Source of the DNA: Rhizobium sp. CCGE531
GTDB lineage: Bacteria; Pseudomonadota; Alphaproteobacteria; Rhizobiales; Rhizobiaceae
Length of the DNA stretch: 64,000 bases
NCBI RefSeq assembly: GCF_003627795.1
Contig: NZ_CP032684.1
Span: 1,031,001 to 1,095,000, forward strand
Reading direction: 5' to 3'
Shown here: in pieces, positions 34,753-43,905 of the stretch
Numbering within the stretch: position 1 is the first letter of the stretch
How the letters are laid out: every line of letters begins with the position of its first letter
Notes under the pieces: generated by a model
Databases searched by the model: none
What the model saw: only the letters and a program-made list of their open reading frames with translations
What the model was told of the DNA's origin: nothing
Made by a program: the position numbers and the translations under genes

Positions 34753-36078
34753 ATGTCTGGTTCGGCTGGCGGTATTTTCGATTTCCTCGGAATATTCGCC
34801 GTATTGCTGCTTGTCGCCGCCAACGGCTTTTTCGTTGCGGCCGAGTTCTCTCTGGTGTCCGTCCGCCGCAGCCGCGTGACGGAGTTGGTTGCCGAAGGGC
34901 GGATGAACGCCAAGGCGCTGCAGAAGGCAGTCGACAATCTCGATGCCAATCTCGCGGCGACACAGCTCGGCATCACCATTTCGTCACTTGCCCTCGGCTG
35001 GGTCGGTGAACCTGCTCTTGCTCATCTGCTGGAGCCGCTGCTCAATTTTCTCCCCGGAGCATGGGCCGCGGCCGGATCGCATGCGATCGCCGTCGCCATT
35101 TCCTTCATCATCATCACGGCGCTTCATATCGTGCTCGGCGAACTTGCGCCGAAGAGTCTGGCCTTGCAGCGCAGCGAAGGCACCGCGCTCGGCGTCGTGC
35201 GGCCGCTCGGCCTGTTTCTCTTTCTGCTACGCCCGGCAATCACCGTGCTCAACGGCCTCGGCAATCTCGTCCTTCGCCTTTTCGGCCTACGCCCCGGCGC
35301 CGGCGAGGGCTCGCTGCATTCGCCGGCCGAGATCAAGCTTCTGATCGCCGAAAGCCAGGAGGCGGGCCTCCTGGAACAGGCCCAGCAGGATCTGGTCGAG
35401 CGTGTCTTCAACATCGGCAACCGCGATGTCTCCAACATCATGACGCCACGGCTGGAGGTTGACTGGATCGATGCCGACGATACGCCGGAAGAAATGCAGA
35501 AAACCATTCGCGACAGCCGCTATGAGCAGCTTCTCGTCGCCCGCGGATCGATCGACGAGCCGATCGGCATGATCCTGAAGAAAGACCTTCTTGATCAGCT
35601 CCTGAACGGCGAGCCGCTGAACCCGATGGCCGTCATTCGTCAGCCGCTTGTTGTCCACGAGGCGACGGCGGTCTTCAAGGTGCTCGAAAGCTTCAAGCGC
35701 GCACCCGTGCGCCTCGCCATGGTCATCGACGAATATGGCAGCCTGGAAGGCATCGTCACGCAGACGGACCTGCTGGAAGCGATCGCCGGCGATCTGCCTG
35801 ATATGGAGAACGAAGCCCCTGACGTCGTCGAACGTGCCGACGGATCGCTGCTGATGGAAGGCATGATGCCGGTCTATGACGCCTTTGCGAGGCTGGGACT
35901 GCGCTTCAGCGAGGAGGACGTCAATTTCCATACGCTCGCGGGCTTTGCCCTCTACCAGCTCGGCCATCTGCCCGAAGTGGGCGAAAGCTTCTCCTTCGGC
36001 GGCTGGCATTTCGAGATCGTCGATCTCGACGGCATGCGAATCGACAAGATTCTGGCTCAACGCGAGCCGCACGCTTAG
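34753..36078 (+). CDS. CNNM/CorC-type transporter-associated protein (DUF21-CBS-CorC_HlyC)
   Basis: A 441-residue membrane protein in three parts: a DUF21/CNNM transmembrane domain (about 1-190, four hydrophobic segments), a pair of CBS domains (about 205-325, beginning at NIMTPRLEVDWI) and a C-terminal CorC_HlyC domain (about 340-435). The family includes magnesium/cobalt efflux proteins; many are annotated as hemolysins without evidence. GGAAGGGA precedes the ATG. It stands alone between TetR and ppdK. Confidence 0.93.
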   Translation: MSGSAGGIFDFLGIFAVLLLVAANGFFVAAEFSLVSVRRSRVTELVAEGRMNAKALQKAVDNLDANLAATQLGITISSLALGWVGEPALAHLLEPLLNFLPGAWAAAGSHAIAVAISFIIITALHIVLGELAPKSLALQRSEGTALGVVRPLGLFLFLLRPAITVLNGLGNLVLRLFGLRPGAGEGSLHSPAEIKLLIAESQEAGLLEQAQQDLVERVFNIGNRDVSNIMTPRLEVDWIDADDTPEEMQKTIRDSRYEQLLVARGSIDEPIGMILKKDLLDQLLNGEPLNPMAVIRQPLVVHEATAVFKVLESFKRAPVRLAMVIDEYGSLEGIVTQTDLLEAIAGDLPDMENEAPDVVERADGSLLMEGMMPVYDAFARLGLRFSEEDVNFHTLAGFALYQLGHLPEVGESFSFGGWHFEIVDLDGMRIDKILAQREPHA

Positions 36079-36282
36079 TCATCTGGAAGCTCGGTCTCGA
36101 GGCGAAAACGTTCGAACCGTCGGGTGCTGTGAATGACCCGCAAGCTCCCGGTTTCGATCAATCGATTGAAATCGGAAAGCTTCGCCTCATATTTATTGTG
36201 CAACGCAACATTTTGCCGCATTTGTCGATTTTCATTTGTGGCTCAATGAATTAAGTTCAACCGGAGGAGTTGGACGGAGACA

Positions 36283-38949
36283 ATGACGAAGTGGGTCTAT
36301 ACATTCGGCGGCGGCAAGGCCGAGGGAGGCGCCGGCGATTTTGAACGGCTCGGCGGCAAGGGCGCAAATCTTGCTGAAATGTGCAATCTCGGCCTGCCGG
36401 TTCCGCCGGGGCTGACGATCGTCAGCGATGTCTGCGCGTTCTACTACAAGAATGGCCGCGACATCCCCGAAGAGCTGAAGCCGCAGGTCATGCAGGGCTT
36501 GCAGCGGATGGAAGCCACTACCGGGCGCAAATTCGGCGATACCGAGCGGCCATTGCTGGTTTCCGTGCGCTCGGGCGGCCGCGCTTCCATGCCGGGCATG
36601 ATGGATACCGTCCTCAATCTCGGCCTCAACGACGCCACGGTGCAGGCGCTCGGCCATGATGCCGGCGACGCCCGTTTCGCCTGGGACAGCTACCGCCGCT
36701 TCATCCAGATGTATGCCGATGTGGTCATGGGTCTCGACAATGAGGTCTTCGAAGAGATCCTGGAGGATGAAAAAGCTCGCTTCGGCCACGAGTTCGACAC
36801 CGACCTGACCGCTGTCGAATGGCAGCATGTGGTCTCGCTCTACAAGACCGTCATCAAGGAAGAATTGGGCGAGGCCTTTCCGCAGGAGCCGGAGGTTCAG
36901 CTCTGGGGCGCCGTTGGCGCGGTCTTTGCAAGCTGGATGAACGCCCGCGCCGTCACCTATCGGCAATTGCACAATATCCCCGAGGCCTGGGGAACCGCAG
37001 TCAACATTCAGGCGATGGTTTTCGGCAATCTCGGCAATTCCTCCGCCACCGGCGTCGCCTTCACGCGCAATCCCTCGACCGGCGAGAAGGAGCTTTACGG
37101 CGAATTCCTCGTCAATGCGCAAGGGGAGGATGTCGTCGCCGGCATCCGCACGCCGCAGAGCATTACGGAGATGGCCCGCATCGCCTCCGGCTACGACAAG
37201 CCGTCGATGGAAAAGCTGATGCCCGAGGCCTTTGCCGAGTTCCGGAGCATCTGCACGCAGCTGGAATCGCACTACCGCGAGGTCCAGGATCTGGAATTCA
37301 CCATCGAGCGCGGCAAGCTCTGGATGCTGCAGACCCGCAATGCCAAGCGAACCACCAAGGCAGCAATGAAGATCGCCGTCGACATGGTCGACGAGGGGCT
37401 GATCACGGAAGACGAAGCGGTTTCCCGCATCGAGCCGACGACGCTGGACCAGCTGCTGCACCCGACGATCGATCCGCGCGTCCGCCGCGAGGTCATCGGC
37501 TCCGGTCTCCCCGCATCGCCTGGCGCGGCCACGGGCGAGATCGTCTTCACGGCTGAAGAGGCAATTATCGCGGAAGAGGAAGGCCGCAAAGCCATCCTCG
37601 TGCGCATCGAGACGAGCCCGGAAGACATTCACGGCATGCATGCCGCCGAGGCGATCCTCACCACCCGCGGCGGGATGACCAGCCATGCGGCCGTGGTCGC
37701 CCGCGGCATGGGCATCCCCTGCGTCGTCGGTGCCGGCACCATGCGCATCGACATGCGCAATGAAAAGCTGATCGGCATCGGCATCACCTTGAAGAAGGGC
37801 GATATCGTCACGATAGACGGATCCACCGGCCAGGTCCTGAAGGGCGAGGTGCCGATGATCCAGCCGGAACTGTCGGGGGATTTCGGCCGCATCATGGCCT
37901 GGGCAGATCGCTCGCGGCGCATGACGGTGCGCACCAATGCCGATACGCCGGCCGACGCGCGCGCGGCCCGCTCCTTCGGCGCCGAGGGCATCGGCCTATG
38001 CCGTACCGAACACATGTTCTTCGAGGGCGATCGCATCCATGTGATGCGCGAGATGATCCTCGCCGAAGACGAAAAGGGTCGCCGGGCCGCCCTTGCCAAG
38101 CTCATGCCGATGCAGCGCCTCGATTTCACCGGCCTGTTCACCATCATGCACGGCCTGCCGGTGACGATACGCCTGCTCGATCCGCCGCTGCACGAATTCC
38201 TGCCGAAAACGGATGAGGAGATCGCCGAGGTCGCCGGCATCATGGGCATGGAGCCGGCCACCCTGCGCCAGCGGGTCGATGCGCTGCACGAGTTCAATCC
38301 CATGCTCGGCCATCGCGGCTGCCGGCTGGCGATTTCCTATCCGGAAATCGTCGAGATGCAGGCCCGCGCCATTTTCGAGGCGGCAGTCCTCGCCGCGCGC
38401 GAAACGGGGGCTGCTGTCGTGCCCGAGATCATGGTGCCGCTTGTCGGCCTGCGTTCCGAACTCGACTACGTCAAGGCCCGCATCGACGAGGTGGCGCGCG
38501 CCGTCATGTCGGAAGCCAGGATGAAGATCGACTATCTTGTCGGCACGATGATCGAGCTACCGCGCGCCGCATTGCGCGCCCATATCATCGCCGAGGCGGC
38601 CGAATTCTTCTCCTTCGGCACGAACGACCTGACCCAGACCACATTCGGCATGTCGCGCGACGATGCCGCCGCCTTCATCCCGACCTATCAGCGCAAGGGC
38701 ATCATCGAGCACGATCCCTTCATATCGCTCGATTTCGATGGGGTGGGCGAACTCATTCGCATCGCTTCCGAGCGCGGTCGCCGCACCCGCAACGACATGA
38801 AGCTCGGCATTTGCGGCGAGCATGGCGGCGATCCCGCCTCCATCCATTTCTGCGAGGATATCGGGCTGGATTACGTGTCCTGTTCCCCCTTCCGCGTGCC
38901 GATTGCGCGGCTTGCGGCGGCGCAGGCGGCAATCAAGGGACGAGGCTGA
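36283..38949 (+). CDS. ppdK: Pyruvate, phosphate dikinase
   Basis: An 888-residue enzyme that interconverts pyruvate, ATP and phosphate with PEP, AMP and pyrophosphate. The N-terminal nucleotide-binding domain begins WVYTFGGGKAEG; the phosphohistidine is H468 in GGMTSHAAV; the PEP-binding domain ends with C867 in VSCSPFRVPIA. Length is normal. GGAG lies upstream. It supports gluconeogenesis from organic acids, a common rhizobial diet, alongside PEP carboxykinase. It has its own promoter region of 204 bases. Confidence 0.97.
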   Translation: MTKWVYTFGGGKAEGGAGDFERLGGKGANLAEMCNLGLPVPPGLTIVSDVCAFYYKNGRDIPEELKPQVMQGLQRMEATTGRKFGDTERPLLVSVRSGGRASMPGMMDTVLNLGLNDATVQALGHDAGDARFAWDSYRRFIQMYADVVMGLDNEVFEEILEDEKARFGHEFDTDLTAVEWQHVVSLYKTVIKEELGEAFPQEPEVQLWGAVGAVFASWMNARAVTYRQLHNIPEAWGTAVNIQAMVFGNLGNSSATGVAFTRNPSTGEKELYGEFLVNAQGEDVVAGIRTPQSITEMARIASGYDKPSMEKLMPEAFAEFRSICTQLESHYREVQDLEFTIERGKLWMLQTRNAKRTTKAAMKIAVDMVDEGLITEDEAVSRIEPTTLDQLLHPTIDPRVRREVIGSGLPASPGAATGEIVFTAEEAIIAEEEGRKAILVRIETSPEDIHGMHAAEAILTTRGGMTSHAAVVARGMGIPCVVGAGTMRIDMRNEKLIGIGITLKKGDIVTIDGSTGQVLKGEVPMIQPELSGDFGRIMAWADRSRRMTVRTNADTPADARAARSFGAEGIGLCRTEHMFFEGDRIHVMREMILAEDEKGRRAALAKLMPMQRLDFTGLFTIMHGLPVTIRLLDPPLHEFLPKTDEEIAEVAGIMGMEPATLRQRVDALHEFNPMLGHRGCRLAISYPEIVEMQARAIFEAAVLAARETGAAVVPEIMVPLVGLRSELDYVKARIDEVARAVMSEARMKIDYLVGTMIELPRAALRAHIIAEAAEFFSFGTNDLTQTTFGMSRDDAAAFIPTYQRKGIIEHDPFISLDFDGVGELIRIASERGRRTRNDMKLGICGEHGGDPASIHFCEDIGLDYVSCSPFRVPIARLAAAQAAIKGRG

Positions 38950-38960
38950 TTTTCTGAAGA

Positions 38961-39236
38961 TCAGCGGCGCCAGTAGCCGCGATGATATCCCGGGCCGCCG
39001 ACCACGATTGTCGGTCCCCAGAAGAAATCATCGTTGCTTTCCATGAAGGCCCTTTGATCTGCCCGCCGGCTAAGATCTTGATTCATCAGGCAGTTGGCGA
39101 AATTCTCCGACCCGCGCCTGAAGCCGTAGCCGCCGCATCTCGCCTCGTCGGCCGCGCGGATTTCCTCGGCCGTCTGGCAGGAGGAAAGCACGAGCGTAGT
39201 GGTGAGGAGGGAGAGGATGGAAGCGGCGATGCGCAT
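38961..39236 (-). CDS. Small predicted lipoprotein
   Basis: A 91-residue protein whose signal peptide ends in the lipobox VLSSC (C20). The mature part has two cysteines (ARCGGYGF, ANCLMNQ), an FWGP motif and a glycine/tyrosine/arginine-rich tail. I do not recognise a functional family. An AGGA lies about nine bases before the ATG at 39236. It is convergent with ppdK with only 11 bases between the stops. Confidence 0.75.
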   Translation of the reverse strand: MRIAASILSLLTTTLVLSSCQTAEEIRAADEARCGGYGFRRGSENFANCLMNQDLSRRADQRAFMESNDDFFWGPTIVVGGPGYHRGYWRR

Positions 39237-39327
39237 GGCTTTATGTCCTGAGTGCAGATGTGCAGGCACGAACTATAGCGCCGCGCGGCATGGCGCGAAA
39301 GGCGGATCGGGCCGTAGGCGGGAACGC

Positions 39328-39753
39328 CTATGCGGCTTCCTTCGGCTTTGCCGGCAATCGCCGCAGCAGATCGACGAAGGCATCGGCAAACCGCAAAAGG
39401 TGCTCGGTTTCATCGTCCGGTTGCAGCAACCGGATTTCCGCGCCGTCTTCGTCGAGCGCGGCAAAGAGAGTGCGCGTCGTCGCATCTCCTTCGGGAATGC
39501 GGATGACCGCCAGCCTGCGGCAATCGGAGATCAGCCCCGCGGCCGGAAGATCGAACAGGAAGTCGCCGCGTATGGCTGAAGCCGCGTTTCGCACGGCCTC
39601 GCAGAAGCCTGGCTCTCCGCCGGAAAAACCTTCGAGCGAAAGCTCCAGTTCCAGGAGTTCCAGCGGCAGGATCGGATCGGCCGCGTCGGTCCCCGCAATG
39701 GCCGCTCCCGGCAACCGCTTGCCGATGGCGTCTTGAGAAACTATCGGTTCCAT
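39328..39753 (-). CDS. Conserved-looking hypothetical protein
   Basis: A 141-residue acidic, leucine-rich protein without signal peptide or membrane segment. It has GKRLPGAAIAG near the N-terminus and LLRFADAFVDLLRRLP near the C-terminus. I choose the ATG at 39753 (MEPIVSQ); the frame extends to 39819 through sequence that looks like leader. No family was recognised. Coding bias in the third codon position matches its neighbours, which supports a real gene. Confidence 0.6.
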   Translation of the reverse strand: MEPIVSQDAIGKRLPGAAIAGTDAADPILPLELLELELSLEGFSGGEPGFCEAVRNAASAIRGDFLFDLPAAGLISDCRRLAVIRIPEGDATTRTLFAALDEDGAEIRLLQPDDETEHLLRFADAFVDLLRRLPAKPKEAA

Positions 39754-39985
39754 CTCACCAAGTCCTTTCACAGTCTCGATAAAACGCTGAAGAATGGCCT
39801 TTTTTGGGAATTTAAGCAAGCGCTCACGTTTTTGGTCTAGGCGTTACTGGTTTCAGCCTTGACGAAACATGGGGCGTTGATGTCGTGACATTCGATTTAT
39901 TTTCGCCGTTTCTTGATCTAAACATAAGTCGCTTCCTGGGATTCGGTGCATCCGGCTTCCGATCCGACGCGCCGACGAGCCCTTG

Positions 39986-40918
39986 ATGACCATCCGCTTC
40001 GACCGTCCCGTTTCACATGCCGCCCGCGCCGCGCGTCTGATCGCTTCGTTTGCCCTGGTGCTCTGCGGCGTGACGCTGATCGGCTATCGCTTCGGGCCGC
40101 TGGAAACGCCTTATTTCGTGCTGCTGCTGCTGATTTCTGCCGGCTGCGCCGTGCTTTCGGTGCTGCTGGCGCTGGTCGGCCTTGCACAGCTCTGGCGGAA
40201 TGCCGCCATCGGCGGCGTCTCCGCCGTCAAGGCGCTCGTCTATGCCGCTTTGCCGCTTGCTATTTTCGGTTTCGGCGCCGAACGCCACTGGAGCCGACCG
40301 CCGATCTACGAGATTTCGACCGATCTAAACGAGCCGCCGGAATGGCTGGCAACGCCGGACGCCAGGCAGATGTGGCTGCCGCCGCGCCATCTGGTGACGC
40401 AGCAGGAGCGCGAGGCGCAGTTCGACGCCTATCCCGCTTTGATCAGCCGTCGCTACGAGGGGGCTTCCGACCGCGTGCTGGAAGCGGTGCGCAAGGTCGC
40501 GCGTGACCGTCACATCACCATCGTCAAGGCTGATGGCGCCGATGTCGCGGATCCGAATGGCAATGTGAAGCCGAAGCGCCGCGCCCGCTCGCGGACCGTC
40601 AATCCCGCGCAGAATGACAGTGTCGTCGGCGACGTGCCCGATATCGTCCCGGTGCCGACGCCGCGTCCCTTCCGCGATGGCGTGGCGGAAATCATCCGCC
40701 AGAATACCGACGTCATCCTGCAGGGCGAAACCCGCACCCGCATCTTAGGCCTGCCGTGCGACCTGGTGATCCGCATTCGCGAGGAGGCGGAAACGACGCT
40801 GGTCGATATCCGCGTCGCCTCCCGCTACGGCCAGAACGATCTCGGCGTCAGCGCCGACCTGGCCGATGGCTACCTGAAGGCGCTGGACGCGGAATTGCTC
40901 GGCATCGCCGGAAGCTGA
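39986..40918 (+). CDS. DUF1499 membrane protein
   Basis: A 310-residue protein with three hydrophobic helices in the first 100 residues (ARLIASFALVLCGVTLIG; FVLLLLISAGCAVLSVLL; LVYAALPLAIFGFGA), then a soluble domain that matches DUF1499 (YPALISRRYEGASDRVLEAVRK ... ILGLPCDLVIRIREE ... VDIRVASRYGQNDLGVSADLA, given here in pieces). An insert rich in arginine and lysine lies at about 192-205. The function is unknown. ATG at 39986 is used in preference to the TTG one codon earlier. Confidence 0.87.
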   Translation: MTIRFDRPVSHAARAARLIASFALVLCGVTLIGYRFGPLETPYFVLLLLISAGCAVLSVLLALVGLAQLWRNAAIGGVSAVKALVYAALPLAIFGFGAERHWSRPPIYEISTDLNEPPEWLATPDARQMWLPPRHLVTQQEREAQFDAYPALISRRYEGASDRVLEAVRKVARDRHITIVKADGADVADPNGNVKPKRRARSRTVNPAQNDSVVGDVPDIVPVPTPRPFRDGVAEIIRQNTDVILQGETRTRILGLPCDLVIRIREEAETTLVDIRVASRYGQNDLGVSADLADGYLKALDAELLGIAGS

Positions 40919-40973
40919 GGCTTGCGCGCCCAAAGGGGAGGGGAAATCGCATATGAGGCATGTCGGCGCCGCA

Positions 40974-41162
40974 AGCTCCTTCTCCCCGAGGTGGTCCGAA
41001 GGACGGGTTGAGACCCGCGGCTCAACCCCGGCGAGGTGGCCCGAAGGGTCGGATGAGGGGGAGTGCGGCAAAGAAATAATTCTTTGAAAAACAAGAATCT
41101 TTCTTTCCCGTGGTGACACCCCCTCACCCTGCCCTCTCCCCGAGGGGAGAGGGGGAAATCGT
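40974..41162. repeat. Mosaic intergenic repeat cluster
   Basis: Two near-identical direct repeats, CGAGGTGGTCCGAAGGACGG (40989) and CGAGGTGGCCCGAAGGGTCG (41031), are followed by AAAGAAATAATTCTTTGAAA and then CCCTCTCCCCGAGGGGAGAGGG near the right end. The left end CTTCTCCCCGAGG and the right-end palindrome are related. It belongs to the same broad class of C-rich palindromic repeats as those at 11574 and 28471 and fills the convergent gap. Confidence 0.7.
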
Positions 41163-41209
41163 GCCCGCCATTCAAACTTCGGAAATCGCCGATAGCCAGC
41201 CGTCCCGGT

Positions 41210-42118
41210 TCAGGCGGGACGATAGGCCCCGAAAAGCGCCGGCGGCCCGTCGGTTTCCACCTGACCCTTCTCGACCAGATCTTCCAGATGCGCCAGCACC
41301 GAAAGGGCGGCCGCTCCATGCAGGCGCGGGTCGGTATCGCGATAGATGGCTTTCACCATGTCCGGGATCAGCCGGTCGCCGGCCTTGATGCGCTCCAGCA
41401 CGGCGCGCTCGCGCATGCGGCGATGGGTCCGCAATCCTCGCATGAAGGATGCGGGCTCCTTCACCGGCCCGCCATGGCCGGGCAGGAACAGCCGGTCCTC
41501 GCGGACAAGAAGCCGCTCCAGCGACGCCATGTAATCCGCCATGGAGCCGTCGGGCGGCGCCACGATCGAGGTCGCCCACGCCATGACATGATCGGCGGAA
41601 AAGACGATGCCGGTGCCGTCGAGCGCGAAGCAGGCATGGTTTGCCGTATGGCCCGGCGTCGTGAGCGCCGTCAGCTGCCAGCCGTCTCCGGAGACGCTTT
41701 CGCCGTCGGCAAGCACGATGTCTGGCTGGAACTCCATGTCGGAGCTTTCGGCGAAGGGATTGACCTCGCCTTGATGGAGCGGCCGCGCGGCACGATGCGG
41801 CCCTTCGCCGACGGTCAGCGCCCCCGTCGCCTCCTTCAGCCTTTTCGCAAGCGGCGAGTGATCGCGGTGGGTGTGGCTGACGAAGATATGCGTGACCTCG
41901 CGCCCCTTCAGCGCCGCCATCAAAGCGGCGAAATGCGCCTCATTCTCCGGACCGGGATCGATGACCGCGACGGAAGAGCCGCCGACGATATAGCTGTTGG
42001 TGCCGTGAAAGGTGAAGGCGCTGGGATTGTTGACCGTCATCCGCTCGATGCCGGGCGCGACCGGTACGGCGCGGCCGTAGGCGGGTTCGAAGGCAAGGTC
42101 GAAGTCAGGCGTGCTCAT
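41210..42118 (-). CDS. MBL-fold hydrolase, LACTB2-like
   Basis: A 302-residue metallo-beta-lactamase-fold protein with SHTHRDH (H82, H84, D86, H87), GHTANHAC, the bridging aspartate in FSADHVM and a final LPGHGG. The C-terminal winged-helix-like domain (about 240-295, with LSVLAHLEDLVEKGQVE) places it with LACTB2-type proteins, some of which are ribonucleases. The start overlaps the cupin stop by four bases, so the two are coupled. Confidence 0.88.
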   Translation of the reverse strand: MSTPDFDLAFEPAYGRAVPVAPGIERMTVNNPSAFTFHGTNSYIVGGSSVAVIDPGPENEAHFAALMAALKGREVTHIFVSHTHRDHSPLAKRLKEATGALTVGEGPHRAARPLHQGEVNPFAESSDMEFQPDIVLADGESVSGDGWQLTALTTPGHTANHACFALDGTGIVFSADHVMAWATSIVAPPDGSMADYMASLERLLVREDRLFLPGHGGPVKEPASFMRGLRTHRRMRERAVLERIKAGDRLIPDMVKAIYRDTDPRLHGAAALSVLAHLEDLVEKGQVETDGPPALFGAYRPA

Positions 42119-42417
42119 GATTGCTTGTATTCGATTTCGATAAAGGACATCGGCTCGGCGCCGGCATTGACGACATTGTGCTCGACACCCGCCTCGCGCC
42201 GATAGGCGGCACCCTTGGCGATATCGACCCGCCGGCTGCCGCCAGGTTCCTCCAGCAGAAACCGGCAATCGGTCATCGGCACCACGACATAGCCGAGGCC
42301 ATGGACATGATGCCCGGTATCGGCGCCGGGCTCGAAATCCCAGCGGGTGATGCGGCAGACGGCGTCATCGAGAAGCACGGTGGGCACGGCCGGCGGGCGG
42401 GCGCGAAACTGGCTCAT
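42115..42417 (-). CDS. Cupin-domain protein
   Basis: A 100-residue single-domain cupin. The metal-binding motif is GADTGHHVHGLGYVVVPM, and the second motif VEHNVVNAGAEPMSFIEIE closes the barrel. It may bind a metal and a small organic acid; no enzyme activity can be inferred. It is the first gene of a two-gene unit with the downstream MBL-fold hydrolase (ATGA overlap). Confidence 0.85.
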   Translation of the reverse strand: MSQFRARPPAVPTVLLDDAVCRITRWDFEPGADTGHHVHGLGYVVVPMTDCRFLLEEPGGSRRVDIAKGAAYRREAGVEHNVVNAGAEPMSFIEIEYKQS

Positions 42418-42574
42418 CGGATCTCCTCATGCGCAATGCAATGCCGCAAGACCTATCATAGCCGCCCGGAAAGCACACAGAAATATGCATCCGCTCATCA
42501 CTTAGTCATTGTAGCCGGATGCGACCTTTGCTAATCAGACGCCGATTGGCTGGTGTAGCCGCCATTTCCTCTGT

Positions 42575-42649
42575 TGGGGCGTCGCCAAGCGGTAAGGCAC
42601 CGGTTTTTGGTACCGGCATTCCCAGGTTCGAATCCTGGCGCCCCAGCCA
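42575..42649 (+). tRNA. tRNA-Gln (TTG)
   Basis: A complete 75-base cloverleaf. The acceptor stem TGGGGCG pairs with CGCCCCA, the anticodon stem CCGGT/ACCGG encloses the loop TTTTGGT with anticodon TTG, and the T arm contains GGTTCGAATCC. CCA is encoded. The identity is read directly from the anticodon. Confidence 0.95.
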
Positions 42650-42831
42650 TTTGCTTTCCAATATTCTAAATCACATGAACTTCATGATCTACGCGTTGCA
42701 ACAATAGTCTTTGCAACATCAAAGACATTGGCTGAAGAAATTCCCGTCGCGGCCGCCGTTATCTCCACCACTTAAATATTGTTTGACCATTTTCCTCCAT
42801 CCTGTTCGCCATCATCTCGATACAGGCGATC

Positions 42832-43905
42832 ATGAACCACGCTCCCTACGAATTGCTGCTTTCCATCGTTGCCCCCTGCCACAATGAGGAGGAGGGGCTT
42901 GGCGAATTTTGCCGGCGGGCTGTTGTGACGGCGCGGGGGATTGCCGGTGAGGCTTTCGAGATCATCCTGGTGGATGACGGGTCGACTGACGGCACCTGGG
43001 AGGTGATCGCCTCGCTTGCCGTGGAGACGCCGCAGGTGCTTGGCGTGCGGCTGATGCGCAATCACGGTCACCAGCTGGCTGCCACCGCCGGCCTTGCCGC
43101 CTCGCGTGGCGAGCGGGTGTTGCTGATCGATGCCGATCTGCAGGATCCGCCGGAACTGTTGCTGATGATGATGCCGGTCATGGATCGCGGCGCGGATGTC
43201 GTCTATGGCCAGCGCGTGCGCCGGCAGGGGGAGAGCTGGTTCAAGCTCGCTTCGGCCTCGCTCTTCTATCGGCTGCTGTCGCGGCTCGCCTCGGTGGCGA
43301 TCCCGCGCGATGTCGGCGATTTCAGGCTGATGCGGCGCCGCGTCGTCGATATCCTGCTGGCGATGCCGGAGCGGGACCGTTTTATCCGCGGCATGGTGAG
43401 TTGGATCGGCGGCAAGCAGGTGGCGCTGCCCTACGAGCGCGATGCGCGCTTTGCCGGCACCACCAAATATCCACTGCGCAAGATGATCAATTTCGCGCTC
43501 GATGCCATCACCAGCTTTTCGACCGTGCCCCTGCGCATCAGCACTTGGCTCGGCCTCGTCAGCGCCGGCTGCGCCGCCATGCTGCTGCTCTATACCCTTA
43601 TCCGCTGGTTTGCGGGCGAAACGATTGTCGGCTGGTCGAGCATCATGGCGGCCATCACCGCCTTCAGCGCTATCCAGCTCATCTGCATCGGCATCATCGG
43701 CGAATATGTCGGCCGGCTGGTGCAGGAGAACAAGCGGCGGCCGATGTTCATGATCGAAAGCCTGCTGCAGGGCGGCCGATCGCTCGATATCCCCAGCGAC
43801 TTCTCCGATCTGGATGCGACCGGCAAGCGGCAGGCGCTCGAGCGTGTCTTGAGCGGCCCCAGTGAAGGGGCTGACAGCGCGGAGCAGGTGAGGGCGATCC
43901 GCTGA
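42832..43905 (+). CDS. Family 2 glycosyltransferase (GtrB/DPM1-like)
   Basis: A 357-residue glycosyltransferase. The GT2 domain has VDDGSTDG (47-54), ADLQDPPE (101-108) and a DVGDFRLM segment; two C-terminal transmembrane helices lie at about 235-258 and 268-292. This is the layout of polyprenyl-phosphate sugar transferases such as GtrB, which load undecaprenyl phosphate with a sugar for later periplasmic transfer. Its stop overlaps the next start by one base. The proline-rich downstream membrane protein is a likely partner. Confidence 0.9.
   Translation: MNHAPYELLLSIVAPCHNEEEGLGEFCRRAVVTARGIAGEAFEIILVDDGSTDGTWEVIASLAVETPQVLGVRLMRNHGHQLAATAGLAASRGERVLLIDADLQDPPELLLMMMPVMDRGADVVYGQRVRRQGESWFKLASASLFYRLLSRLASVAIPRDVGDFRLMRRRVVDILLAMPERDRFIRGMVSWIGGKQVALPYERDARFAGTTKYPLRKMINFALDAITSFSTVPLRISTWLGLVSAGCAAMLLLYTLIRWFAGETIVGWSSIMAAITAFSAIQLICIGIIGEYVGRLVQENKRRPMFMIESLLQGGRSLDIPSDFSDLDATGKRQALERVLSGPSEGADSAEQVRAIR

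Noticed and set aside
34753..36078. Hemolysin
   Set aside because: The DUF21-CBS-CorC architecture is often labelled hemolysin, but nothing in the sequence supports a lytic activity.
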